A stretch of DNA of 5,518 nt from Thermoanaerobacterium sp. (GTDB lineage Bacteria > Bacillota > Thermoanaerobacteria > Thermoanaerobacterales > Thermoanaerobacteraceae): assembly GCA_029960905.1 (NCBI GenBank), contig JASBVU010000143.1, forward strand, positions 1-5,518, written 5' to 3'. Below the pieces are notes generated by a model. That model did not search any database, was not told the DNA's origin, and saw only the letters and a program-made list of their open reading frames with translations. A program made the position numbers and the translations under genes. Every line of letters starts with the position of its first letter. The first letter of the stretch is position 1. This document shows positions 1 to 5,518 of the stretch, one piece after another.

Positions 1-429
1 CTTGAGCTTATAAAAAGGGGTCACAGGCTTGTGGCTGATGATGCAACGGAGATCAGGAAAATTAGCGATTATGTTTTGCAAGGAAGTTCACCTGATATAA
101 TACGGCATTATATAGAGATAAGAGGAATAGGAATACTTGATATAAAAACACTTTATGGTGTTGGTTCAGTAAGGGACAACATGAATATTGACTTGGTGAT
201 ACAACTGGAGGAATGGGATGAAGATAAGTACTATGATAGGCTGGGGCTTGATGACGATTACATAAAGTTTTTAGATATAAAAGTTCCAAAATTGACTATA
301 CCTGTAAGGCCAGGGCGAAATCTTGCCATAATAGTGGAAGTCGCAGCCATGAATCACAGGCAGAAACAAATGGGTTACAACGCTGCCCATGAGCTTAATA
401 AAAAATTGTTGAAACAGATTTCTAGTTAA
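1..429 (+). CDS. hprK: HPr kinase/phosphorylase, C-terminal half (5' end outside window)
   Basis: Cytoplasmic bifunctional enzyme that phosphorylates HPr of the phosphotransferase system on Ser46 and removes that phosphate, setting CcpA-dependent catabolite repression in Firmicutes. The frame is open from base 1 and gives 142 residues, against about 310 in the full family, so the N-terminal domain and the Walker A loop lie just upstream. The visible part begins with [13 protein letters not shown], the stretch that normally follows the P-loop. It then has the HprK signature around [15 protein letters not shown] (codons 39-53) and the conserved C-terminal block [16 protein letters not shown], ending in a helix rich in Asn and Lys. 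A GTG at 31-33 lies inside the kinase domain and is not the true start. The PHP gene follows 59 bases later on the same strand. The identification is firm; only the missing 5' part is unknown. Confidence 0.96.
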   Translation, partial: LELIKRGHRLVADDATEIRKISDYVLQGSSPDIIRHYIEIRGIGILDIKTLYGVGSVRDNMNIDLVIQLEEWDEDKYYDRLGLDDDYIKFLDIKVPKLTIPVRPGRNLAIIVEVAAMNHRQKQMGYNAAHELNKKLLKQISS

Positions 430-470
430 AATATAATTGTTGTAGTAATTGTTTTAAATTTTTATATTTG

Positions 471-476
471 AAAGGG
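471..476 (+). promoter_or_regulatory. Ribosome binding site for the PHP gene
   Basis: AAAGGG lies 12 bases before ATG 489, a rather long spacing, and directly abuts ATG 477, which is too close to serve it. The motif therefore favours ATG 489, together with the protein alignment expected for the family, but it is not a strong site. Confidence 0.45.
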
Positions 477-488
477 ATGCAAAGTCTG

Positions 489-1211
489 ATGAATCTTTTA
501 CTTGATACACATACACACACGGTAGCAAGTGGACATGCGTACAGTACAATAATGGAAAATGCCAAAATGGCATCTGAAAAAGGCCTTAAGCTTATCTGCA
601 TGACTGATCATGGGCCAAAAATGCCTGGTGGACCACATATGTTTCACTTTGGCAATTTAAAAGTCATGCCAAGGGAGATATTTGGCGTTGAAATACTAAG
701 AGGTGTTGAGGCAAACATAATCGATAGAGATGGCAGTTTAGATGTTCCAGATGAAATTTTGAAGAAGTTGGATGTTGTTATCGCTAGTCTTCATGATGTG
801 TGTTTTCCTTACAGGGATGTAGAATCAAATACTGAAGCTATCATTAATGCGATGAAAAACCCCTATGTAGATGTCATTGGGCATCCTGGAAATCCTTTGT
901 TTGAGATTGATATCGATAAAGTAATAGAGGCGGCATTGGAACATGATACGTGCATAGAAATCAACAACAGTTCTTTTGTGTCTTCCAGAGTCGGAAGCTA
1001 TGATAATTGCCTTTTGATAGCGAAAAAAGCTTCGATGAAAAATGTGAAGATTTGCGTTGGAAGCGATGCACATATATCGTTTGATGTAGGAAGATTTGAC
1101 AAGGCATTGGAAGTAATTGAAAGCGCAAATATTGAAGAGGAAAATATTTTAAATACAGATGTAGGTAAGTTTAAAGAGTATTTAAGATTAAAGGGAAAAC
1201 TTAGAAATTGA
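489..1211 (+). CDS. PHP-domain metal-dependent phosphatase/hydrolase, YcdX-like
   Basis: Predicted 240-residue soluble metallohydrolase of the PHP (polymerase and histidinol phosphatase) superfamily, YcdX-like subgroup; the E. coli protein is of similar length (about 245). The metal ligands expected for a trinuclear PHP site are all visible: H8 and H10 in DTHTHT, H41 in TDHGP, E74 in GVEANI, H102 in ASLHD, H132 in GHPGN, and D193/H195 in GSDAH. The opening SGHAYST is typical of this subgroup. I chose ATG 489 because the family starts a few residues before the DxHTH motif and an AAAGGG lies upstream. TTG 468 and ATG 477 are also in frame but have no usable ribosome binding site. The natural substrate is unknown; phosphatase activity is inferred from relatives. 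It sits between hprK and the ROK kinase, which suggests shared expression but does not reveal a substrate. Confidence 0.9.
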   Translation: MNLLLDTHTHTVASGHAYSTIMENAKMASEKGLKLICMTDHGPKMPGGPHMFHFGNLKVMPREIFGVEILRGVEANIIDRDGSLDVPDEILKKLDVVIASLHDVCFPYRDVESNTEAIINAMKNPYVDVIGHPGNPLFEIDIDKVIEAALEHDTCIEINNSSFVSSRVGSYDNCLLIAKKASMKNVKICVGSDAHISFDVGRFDKALEVIESANIEEENILNTDVGKFKEYLRLKGKLRN

Positions 1212-1214
1212 GTT

Positions 1215-1221
1215 AAGGAGG
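1215..1221 (+). promoter_or_regulatory. Ribosome binding site that fixes the kinase start at GTG 1229
   Basis: AAGGAGG is a full anti-16S match. It ends one base before ATG 1223, too close for initiation there, and 7 bases before the in-frame GTG at 1229, which is ideal. The GTG start gives MRIGVDVGGTN, the usual N-terminus of ROK glucokinases. It lies just after the PHP stop codon (TGA 1209-1211), consistent with an operon. Confidence 0.8.
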
Positions 1222-1228
1222 AATGAAT

Positions 1229-2147
1229 GTGAGAATTGGCGTTGATGTAGGAGGAACAAACATAGCTGTCGGGCTGGTGGATAAGGATGGAAAGATAATT
1301 GCGACAGGGTCGAGACCTGCAGAGCCTAAAAGAGGTTATGCTGCTATCGCTAAAGACATTGCTGAAATTTCACTGGAACTTGTGAAAAGGTGTGGGCTTG
1401 ATGTATCTGACATTGAGGCTATGGGGATAGGCGTTCCCGGTGTTGCTGATAACGAAAAAGGTGTTGTTTTAAGAGCTGTGAATCTCTATTGGACAAAGGT
1501 GCCATTAGTAAAGGAAATACATAAATACATCGATGGCCTATGGATGTAACGACGCAAATGTACCCAGTGGAAAGCATATTTGAGCTGGAAGAGGTACAAA
1601 CTCGTCTGTTACCATAACTTTAGTACAGTAGGTTCTGGATTTCATTAATGGCAAGGTGTTTAACGGTTCACACCATTTTGCTCCTGAGCTTGGGCATATT
1701 GTGATTGGCGACAATGGAGTTTTGTGCAATTGTGGCAAGATTGGCTGCTTTGAAACTTTTGCGTCTGCAACGGCGTTAATCAGAGAAGGTAAAAAGGCTG
1801 TCATGAAAAACAGCGATTCGCTTATACTCAAATTGGCAGGTGGCGAGATTGAATCCATAACGGCTAAAAACGTTATTGACGCTGCAAGACAATTTGACGA
1901 GACGGCAATGCTTATATTTAATGATTACGTCAAGTATCTTGCCATAGGAATTGTTAATATCATAAACATACTTGATCCAGAGGTAGTCATAATAGGTGGT
2001 GGCGTTGCTAACGCTGGAGAATTCCTTTTAAAGCCGCTTAAAGAAGAAGTAAGTAAAAACATACTTTTTAAAGATCTGCCTTACGCTGACATTAGAAAAG
2101 CTGAGCTTGGAAATGATGCAGGAATAATAGGTGCAGCAATTCTCTAA
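1229..2147 (+). pseudogene. ROK-family glucokinase with a disrupted central frame
   Basis: ROK (repressor/ORF/kinase) family ATP-dependent sugar kinase, most like Firmicute glucokinase, which makes glucose-6-phosphate in the cytoplasm. The first part (1229-1534) encodes the phosphate-binding DVGGTN and the GIGVPGVADNEKG block. The last part (about 1644-2147) encodes INGKVFNGSHHFAPELGH, the zinc motif CNCGKIGC at 1725-1748 and the second ATP-domain motif IIGGGVANAGEFL. Between them, pieces of the expected protein appear in successive frames: PMDV (1537), NDANV (1548), VESIF (1567), AGRGTNSSVTITL (1584), TVGSGF (1625), then INGK (1644). In-frame stops fall at 1547-1549, 1581-1583 and 1629-1631. 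The central stretch is about 112 bases where I would expect about 129. Repaired, the protein would be about 311 residues, normal for the family. As written, the catalytic Asp motif and the glycine-rich LGTGVG loop are not translated in one frame. The lesion may be a sequence error rather than a true pseudogene. Confidence 0.85.
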
Positions 2148-2150
2148 GAA

Positions 2151-2156
2151 AAGGGG
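2151..2156 (+). promoter_or_regulatory. Ribosome binding site that fixes the acyl-CoA synthetase start at GTG 2164
   Basis: AAGGGG sits 7 bases before GTG 2164, just after the kinase stop. An upstream in-frame GTG at 2131 lies inside the kinase gene and lacks a comparable site, and the overlapping ATG at 2162 is out of frame. The site therefore supports GTG 2164. Confidence 0.7.
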
Positions 2157-2163
2157 TTTTAAT

Positions 2164-3636
2164 GTGAAGATTTACGAGTTTTTTGAGAAAAACGCAAGTT
2201 TAAAAGATCACGTTGCAATAAAATTTAAAGGTGAAACTATAACATACGGCGATTTGCCGAAATACGTTAATTGTTATGCGGCGTATCTTCAATCTTTAGG
2301 TGTCAAAAAAGGGGATAAAGTCATACTTAGCATGCCAAACTGCCCGGAATTTGTTTTTGCGTATTTAGGCTCTGCAAAGGCTGGAGCGGTTACTATTCCT
2401 TTAAACCTCATGTACACGATGGAAGAAATCCAGTACGTCGTCAAAGAATCTGGAGCGGATACAATTATAGTGCATCCCGTTGTTCTTAAAAATGTGGATG
2501 TATCAGCTTTTGGAAAGCTGAATCTAAAAAACATAGTAGTTTTAAATGAGGATACAAAGCAAAAGATCATGGAATACGATGATTTTAAGCAAGTTGAGAT
2601 AAATGATGATGAAGTTTGCACATACCTCTATACGTCAGGTACAACTGGCAAACCAAAAGGTGCAATGCTTACTCACAGAAATTTTGAAGCTGATGTAGTA
2701 GCAATGGATGAAATATCTGATTTAGGTCCAGATGATAACTTTCTATGTGTGCTGCCGCTTTTCCACAGCTTTTCATGGACGGTAAATGTACTGCTTGCAC
2801 TATACCTTGGCAGCACAGTAACTATTAAAGACAGCTTCATGCCAAAGGATACATTAGAGACGCTTTTGAATGAAGATATAACAGTATTTTGTGGTGTTCC
2901 ATCCATTTTTGCATTTTTGATTAGGATGGTTGAGAAAGGGCAGTTTAAAGCTTTAAGGCTTGCTATTTCAGGCGGTGCGCCTTTAGCGCCAGAAGTGCAA
3001 AGGGGATTTGAAGAAAAGTTTAATTTTCCTTTGGTTGAAGGCTACGGATTGTCGGAAGCTGCGCCTGTGGCATTGTTAAACCCTCTTGGAGCTTTCGAAA
3101 TAAGGAAGCCAGGCTCCATAGGAATACCTCTTCCATGCAATGAAGCTAAGATAGTAGATGAAAACGACAATGAGGTGCTAGTAGGTGAGGTAGGTGAGCT
3201 TATTTTAAAAGGCTCTAACATAATGGTGGGATATCACAATATGCCTGAGGAAACAGAAAAGGTTTTGCGAAATGGATGGCTTCATACAGGCGATCTTGCA
3301 AAAAAAGATGAAGATGGCTATTATTATATAGTTGATAGACTTAAGGACATGATTATCTTAGGTGGATTCAATGTGTATCCTAGAGAAGTGGAAGAAGCAC
3401 TTATGGAACATCCTGCAGTGAGAGAAGCAGCAGTCATTGGAGTTGGTGATAAATATAAGGGAGAGGAAGTCAAGGCATTTATCGTGTTGGAAGATGGAAT
3501 GACAGCAGACCGGAGAGAACTTCAAAGCTTTTTGCACGACAAATTGGCAAAGTATAAAATTCCTAAGATATTTGAGTTTGTCAATGAACTTCCTAAGAGT
3601 CCAACTGGAAAGGTGCTAAAGAAATTGCTTAAATGA
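2164..3636 (+). CDS. AMP-forming acyl-CoA synthetase (FadD-like, ANL superfamily)
   Basis: Predicted 490-residue adenylate-forming ligase that activates a carboxylic acid with ATP to an acyl-AMP and transfers it to CoA. From the GTG start it opens MKIYEFFEKNASLKDHVAIKF. Landmarks in order: the P-loop YTSGTTGKPKG (156-166), YGLSE (294-298), GWLHTGD (371-377, Asp377 binding the ribose), the hinge DRLKDMI beginning at 391, the CoA-side GGFNVYPREVEEAL, and the C-terminal PTGK with catalytic Lys483. All core motifs are intact, so the enzyme should be active. The length and motifs resemble medium/long-chain fatty-acyl-CoA ligases, but acid specificity cannot be read from sequence alone; aryl or branched acids are possible. 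It begins 16 bases after the ROK kinase stop and is followed directly by a terminator, so it is the last gene of that transcription unit. Its role beside sugar-signalling genes is unclear. Confidence 0.92.
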   Translation: MKIYEFFEKNASLKDHVAIKFKGETITYGDLPKYVNCYAAYLQSLGVKKGDKVILSMPNCPEFVFAYLGSAKAGAVTIPLNLMYTMEEIQYVVKESGADTIIVHPVVLKNVDVSAFGKLNLKNIVVLNEDTKQKIMEYDDFKQVEINDDEVCTYLYTSGTTGKPKGAMLTHRNFEADVVAMDEISDLGPDDNFLCVLPLFHSFSWTVNVLLALYLGSTVTIKDSFMPKDTLETLLNEDITVFCGVPSIFAFLIRMVEKGQFKALRLAISGGAPLAPEVQRGFEEKFNFPLVEGYGLSEAAPVALLNPLGAFEIRKPGSIGIPLPCNEAKIVDENDNEVLVGEVGELILKGSNIMVGYHNMPEETEKVLRNGWLHTGDLAKKDEDGYYYIVDRLKDMIILGGFNVYPREVEEALMEHPAVREAAVIGVGDKYKGEEVKAFIVLEDGMTADRRELQSFLHDKLAKYKIPKIFEFVNELPKSPTGKVLKKLLK

Positions 3637-3638
3637 GT

Positions 3639-3671
3639 AAAAGCCACGCTTATGACGTGGCTTTTGTCTTT
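3639..3671 (+). terminator. Rho-independent terminator after the acyl-CoA synthetase gene
   Basis: A perfect 10-base-pair stem pairs AAAAGCCACG (3639-3648) with CGTGGCTTTT (3656-3665) around a 7-base loop, and is followed by a T-rich run to about 3671. It starts 3 bases after the stop codon. The stem has A-runs on its left side and T-runs on its right, so it may also work weakly in the reverse direction, though no reverse-strand gene is seen. Confidence 0.93.
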
Positions 3672-3772
3672 AGGACAAGTTTGAATTGCGCAAAAGTCGA
3701 AGCAAATAAAAGTTATTTGAAGGTAGATGTATTAAATTGGCTGAAACACAAAATTGGAAGCGGCTATTAGAA

Positions 3773-3801
3773 TTGACATGACGTAAAACTTGTTTTATCA
3801 T
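3773..3801 (+). promoter_or_regulatory. Sigma-A type promoter for the LacI-family regulator unit
   Basis: The -35 box TTGACA (3773-3778) is a perfect consensus. The -10 box TATCAT (3796-3801) matches four of six bases, and the spacer is exactly 17 bases. The expected start of transcription is near 3808, giving a leader of about 100 bases before the regulator ATG. The first palindrome begins at that start point, so repressor binding would block initiation. The 100 or so bases between the terminator and this promoter (3672-3770) show nothing else I can support. Confidence 0.8.
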
Positions 3802-3807
3802 ATTAAT

Positions 3808-3820
3808 GTAATCCGTTACG
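3808..3820 (+). promoter_or_regulatory. Probable operator copy 1 (GTAA-TCCG-TTAC)
   Basis: The 13-base element GTAATCCGTTACG contains the inverted halves GTAA and TTAC around a 4-base centre. It sits at the predicted transcription start. The same element recurs at 3885-3897 with only two central bases changed. Short AT-rich palindromes of this kind are typical LacI-family operators, so binding by the adjacent regulator is inferred. Confidence 0.65.
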
Positions 3821-3848
3821 TAAAATATTTTTAGTAAGGGTTATTGAT

Positions 3849-3874
3849 AGGTTAAATTCAAGTAAATTTCACCT
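3849..3874 (+). repeat. Inverted repeat in the regulator leader
   Basis: AGGTTAAATT (3849-3858) pairs with AATTTCACCT (3865-3874) at 9 of 10 positions around a 6-base centre; the mismatch is T3853 against C3870. It lies midway between the two GTAA-N4-TTAC elements. It could be a protein binding site or a hairpin in the leader RNA. No T-run follows, so it is not a normal terminator. Confidence 0.5.
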
Positions 3875-3884
3875 AAAACATATA

Positions 3885-3897
3885 GTAATCAATTACG
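3885..3897 (+). promoter_or_regulatory. Probable operator copy 2 (GTAAT-CA-ATTAC)
   Basis: GTAATCAATTACG is a perfect 5+5 palindrome and shares 11 of 13 bases with the copy at 3808-3820, 77 bases upstream. It directly precedes and touches the ribosome binding site (AAGGAG, 3898-3903) of the regulator gene, so bound repressor would act as a roadblock or loop with the first copy. Confidence 0.65.
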
Positions 3898-3908
3898 AAG
3901 GAGTTGCT

Positions 3909-4901
3909 ATGATAACGATAAAAGATGTTGCCAAAGAAGCTGGCGTATCGGTTGCCACAATATCTCGGGTTTTGAATAATAGCCCTGGAGTCTCAGATGA
4001 GACGAGAGAAAGAGTTTTATCTGTCATTAAAAGGCTAAACTACAATCCCAATCTTTTGGGGCGCAATCTTCGAAGGATGGAGACTAAAATGGTGTTGGTG
4101 CTGCTTCCTACAATATCAAATCCCTTTTACGCAAGGATAGTAAAAGGCATAGAGGATGTAGCACAAAAAAATGGGTATGGTGTGATGCTTTGCAACACAG
4201 ATTCCAATATCGAGAGAGAAAAGATGTATCTGGAGCTTTTAAAAAACAGGCTATCTGACGGCGTAATCTTTATGGCCCCTGAGATGAATAAAGAAGAACT
4301 TAATGAAATAGGAGAAAAATACGCTGTCGTTCAGTGCTGCGAGTACAAAGAGGGTGCAAATGTTTCACACGTATCTATAGACAACTACAAGGCATCGTAT
4401 AAAGCGGTAAAGCATCTGATTGGATTAGGGCATAGGCACATCGGGCTTATTAGCTGTAAGAATAATTTTTTGTCCACAAAGCACAGGGAAGAAGGATATA
4501 AAAGCGCTTTAGAGGATTCGGGAATCCCATTTAATCCCGGCTACATAAGGTATGGCGATTATTCATTTAAAAGCGGCTTCAGAGCAGCACAAGGTCTCTT
4601 GAATGATCATAAAGAGATTACGGCAATATTTGCTATATCAGACATAATGGCCATTGGGGCAATTAAGGCATGTTATGAAAATGGCTTGAAGGTTCCTGAT
4701 GACATTGGCATTGTTGGATTTGACAATATAAGTTTTGCTCCCATGTACAATCCGTCTCTTACAACGGTGTCGCAGCCAAAGTACGATATAGGTTGTACTG
4801 CGATGGAGCTACTTATAAAGCAAATAGAAAATAAAGGAGGGAATAAAGAAAACATAGTTTTAGAGCATGAATTGATAATAAGGCATTCTACTGTAAAATA
4901 A
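3909..4901 (+). CDS. LacI-family (LacI/GalR) transcriptional repressor
   Basis: A 330-residue regulator with standard LacI/GalR architecture. The N-terminal helix-turn-helix ITIKDVAKEAGVSVATISRV (from residue 2) is followed by the hinge region with NYNPNLLGRNLR. The effector-binding core, related to periplasmic sugar-binding proteins, contains SNPFYARIVKGIE, GHRHIGLIS, AISDIMAIGAI and GFDNISFAPMYNPSLTTV (GFDN at 270-273). The start is ATG 3909, served by AAGGAG five bases upstream. Full length and no damage. The ligand is likely a sugar or sugar derivative but cannot be named. It has its own promoter with two palindromes that it probably binds, and the next gene's ribosome binding site overlaps its stop, so it likely represses itself and the following catabolic gene(s). 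A CcpA role is less likely, because the local operators do not fit a cre and the gene sits with a dehydrogenase. Confidence 0.93.
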   Translation: MITIKDVAKEAGVSVATISRVLNNSPGVSDETRERVLSVIKRLNYNPNLLGRNLRRMETKMVLVLLPTISNPFYARIVKGIEDVAQKNGYGVMLCNTDSNIEREKMYLELLKNRLSDGVIFMAPEMNKEELNEIGEKYAVVQCCEYKEGANVSHVSIDNYKASYKAVKHLIGLGHRHIGLISCKNNFLSTKHREEGYKSALEDSGIPFNPGYIRYGDYSFKSGFRAAQGLLNDHKEITAIFAISDIMAIGAIKACYENGLKVPDDIGIVGFDNISFAPMYNPSLTTVSQPKYDIGCTAMELLIKQIENKGGNKENIVLEHELIIRHSTVK

Positions 4902-4907
4902 AGGAGG
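4900..4907 (+). promoter_or_regulatory. Strong ribosome binding site overlapping the regulator stop
   Basis: AAAGGAGG begins within the TAA stop of the regulator (4899-4901) and lies 8 bases before ATG 4916. This layout suggests translational coupling, with one messenger for the regulator and the dehydrogenase. No separate promoter is visible between them. Confidence 0.8.
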
Positions 4908-4915
4908 AAATTTTT

Positions 4916-5518
4916 ATGGGAGAGAAAATAAGAGTTGGAATAATAGGATGTGGAGGCATAGCAAATGGCAAGCACATGCCATCTCTATCGAAGCTTGATA
5001 ATGTAGAAATGGTTGCCTTTTGCGATGTAAATGAGGAGAAAGCTTTAAAAGCTGCAAAAGATTATGGTGTAGATGGAGCTAAGACGTATAATGACTACAG
5101 AAAGCTTTTAGAAGATAAAAGCATCGATGTAGTGCATGTGTGTACACCAAATAAATCACATTCAGATATAACAGTTGATGCATTAGAAGCTGGAAAGCAC
5201 GTCATGTGTGAAAAACCTATGGCGAAGACTGCTAATGATGCCAAAAGGATGCTGGATGCTGCAAAAAGAACAGGAAAGAAGTTGACCATAGGATATCAGA
5301 ACCGCTTTAGACCGGACTCTCAGTACTTACACAAATTGTGTCAAGATGGTGTGTTAGGCGAAATATACTTTGCAAAGGCACATGCTATAAGGCGTCGCGC
5401 TGTTCCTACATGGGGAGTATTTTTAAACGAAGAAGAGCAAGGCGGTGGACCGCTTATAGATATCGGAACACATGCACTTGACTTAACCCTTTGGATGATG
5501 AACAACTATAAGCCCAAA
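4916..5518 (+). CDS. Gfo/Idh/MocA-family NAD(P)-dependent oxidoreductase, N-terminal 201 residues (3' end outside window)
   Basis: Predicted cytoplasmic dehydrogenase acting on a sugar, sugar acid or inositol-type polyol. The frame stays open for 201 codons to the window edge; the family usually has about 330-400 residues. The N-terminal Rossmann fold is visible as VGIIGCGGIA (residues 7-16), with an acidic residue after the second strand in AFCDVNEEKA. The family signature EKP (99-101, with the catalytic Lys100 that follows nucleotide binding) sits in HVMCEKPMAKT. The substrate domain begins with GYQNRFRP, and GGGPLIDIGTHALDL carries the conserved D182 and H186 pair. The RRRAVPTWGVF segment lies in the substrate region and may shape specificity. 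It starts at ATG 4916, 14 bases after the regulator stop. As the first enzyme after a local repressor it is probably a step of the regulated pathway. The substrate is unknown. Confidence 0.92.
   Translation, partial: MGEKIRVGIIGCGGIANGKHMPSLSKLDNVEMVAFCDVNEEKALKAAKDYGVDGAKTYNDYRKLLEDKSIDVVHVCTPNKSHSDITVDALEAGKHVMCEKPMAKTANDAKRMLDAAKRTGKKLTIGYQNRFRPDSQYLHKLCQDGVLGEIYFAKAHAIRRRAVPTWGVFLNEEEQGGGPLIDIGTHALDLTLWMMNNYKPK

Noticed and set aside
437..465. Possible promoter before the PHP gene (TTGTTG with an AT-rich -10)
   Set aside because: The -35 match is poor, no -10 box with proper spacing stands out, and the region is simply AT-rich.
1223..1549. Short stand-alone 108-residue ROK protein
   Set aside because: It ends abruptly at the disrupted segment, and the rest of the same family continues downstream; it is a fragment of one gene.
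1535..1643. Programmed ribosomal frameshifting in the ROK kinase
   Set aside because: About six separate shifts in both directions with missing codons are needed; no single slippery site or stimulatory structure could restore the frame.
1538..1858. Reverse-strand open frame opposite the kinase gene
   Set aside because: It has no ribosome binding site or recognisable motif and runs opposite well-conserved kinase coding sequence; it is a shadow frame. The other reverse-strand frames in the window were rejected for the same reason.
3672..3770. Small coding gene between the terminator and the promoter
   Set aside because: Only very short frames (about 16 codons) without a ribosome binding site are present.
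3808..3821. CcpA cre site at the regulator promoter
   Set aside because: It resembles TGWNANCGNTNWCA at first sight, but the central CG is displaced by one base and the final CA is absent; the repeated GTAA-N4-TTAC element explains it better.
3849..3874. Transcription terminator or attenuator in the regulator leader
   Set aside because: The arms are AT-rich and no T-run follows on either strand.

Overview
The base composition (AT-rich, AAGGAGG-type ribosome binding sites, some GTG starts) and gene content (HprK, ROK glucokinase, LacI-family regulator) point to a low-GC Firmicute. A saccharolytic thermophilic anaerobe of the Thermoanaerobacterium/Thermoanaerobacter type is my best guess. This rests on protein resemblance recalled from memory, not on a search.

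Layout: (1) 1-2147 is a run of same-strand genes for carbon-status signalling and sugar entry. It holds the C-terminal half of HPr kinase/phosphorylase (cut by the window start), a YcdX-type PHP-domain metallophosphoesterase, and a ROK-family glucokinase whose reading frame is broken. (2) 2164-3636 is an AMP-forming acyl-CoA synthetase (FadD-like) that starts 16 bases after the kinase stop and is probably co-transcribed. A clear rho-independent terminator at 3639-3671 closes this unit. (3) 3672-3908 is a regulatory gap with a near-consensus promoter, two copies of a GTAA-N4-TTAC palindrome and a separate inverted repeat. (4) 3909-5518 is a second unit: a LacI-family repressor followed, with a ribosome binding site touching its stop codon, by a Gfo/Idh/MocA sugar dehydrogenase cut by the window end.

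Working together: HprK phosphorylates HPr at Ser46 and so drives CcpA-type catabolite repression, while the ROK kinase would supply glucose-6-phosphate; the two are metabolically linked. The downstream unit looks like the start of a locally controlled catabolic operon for a sugar or polyol, with the LacI protein likely repressing its own promoter through the paired palindromes.

The most unusual thing is the kinase gene. Both flanks are intact, but about 110 bases (1535-1643) carry six or so small deletions that remove the open frame across the catalytic NDAN and LGTGVG motifs. Such tight clustering favours a sequence or assembly error over natural decay. I see no novel defence system, mobile element, CRISPR array or RNA gene; the window is otherwise ordinary chromosome.
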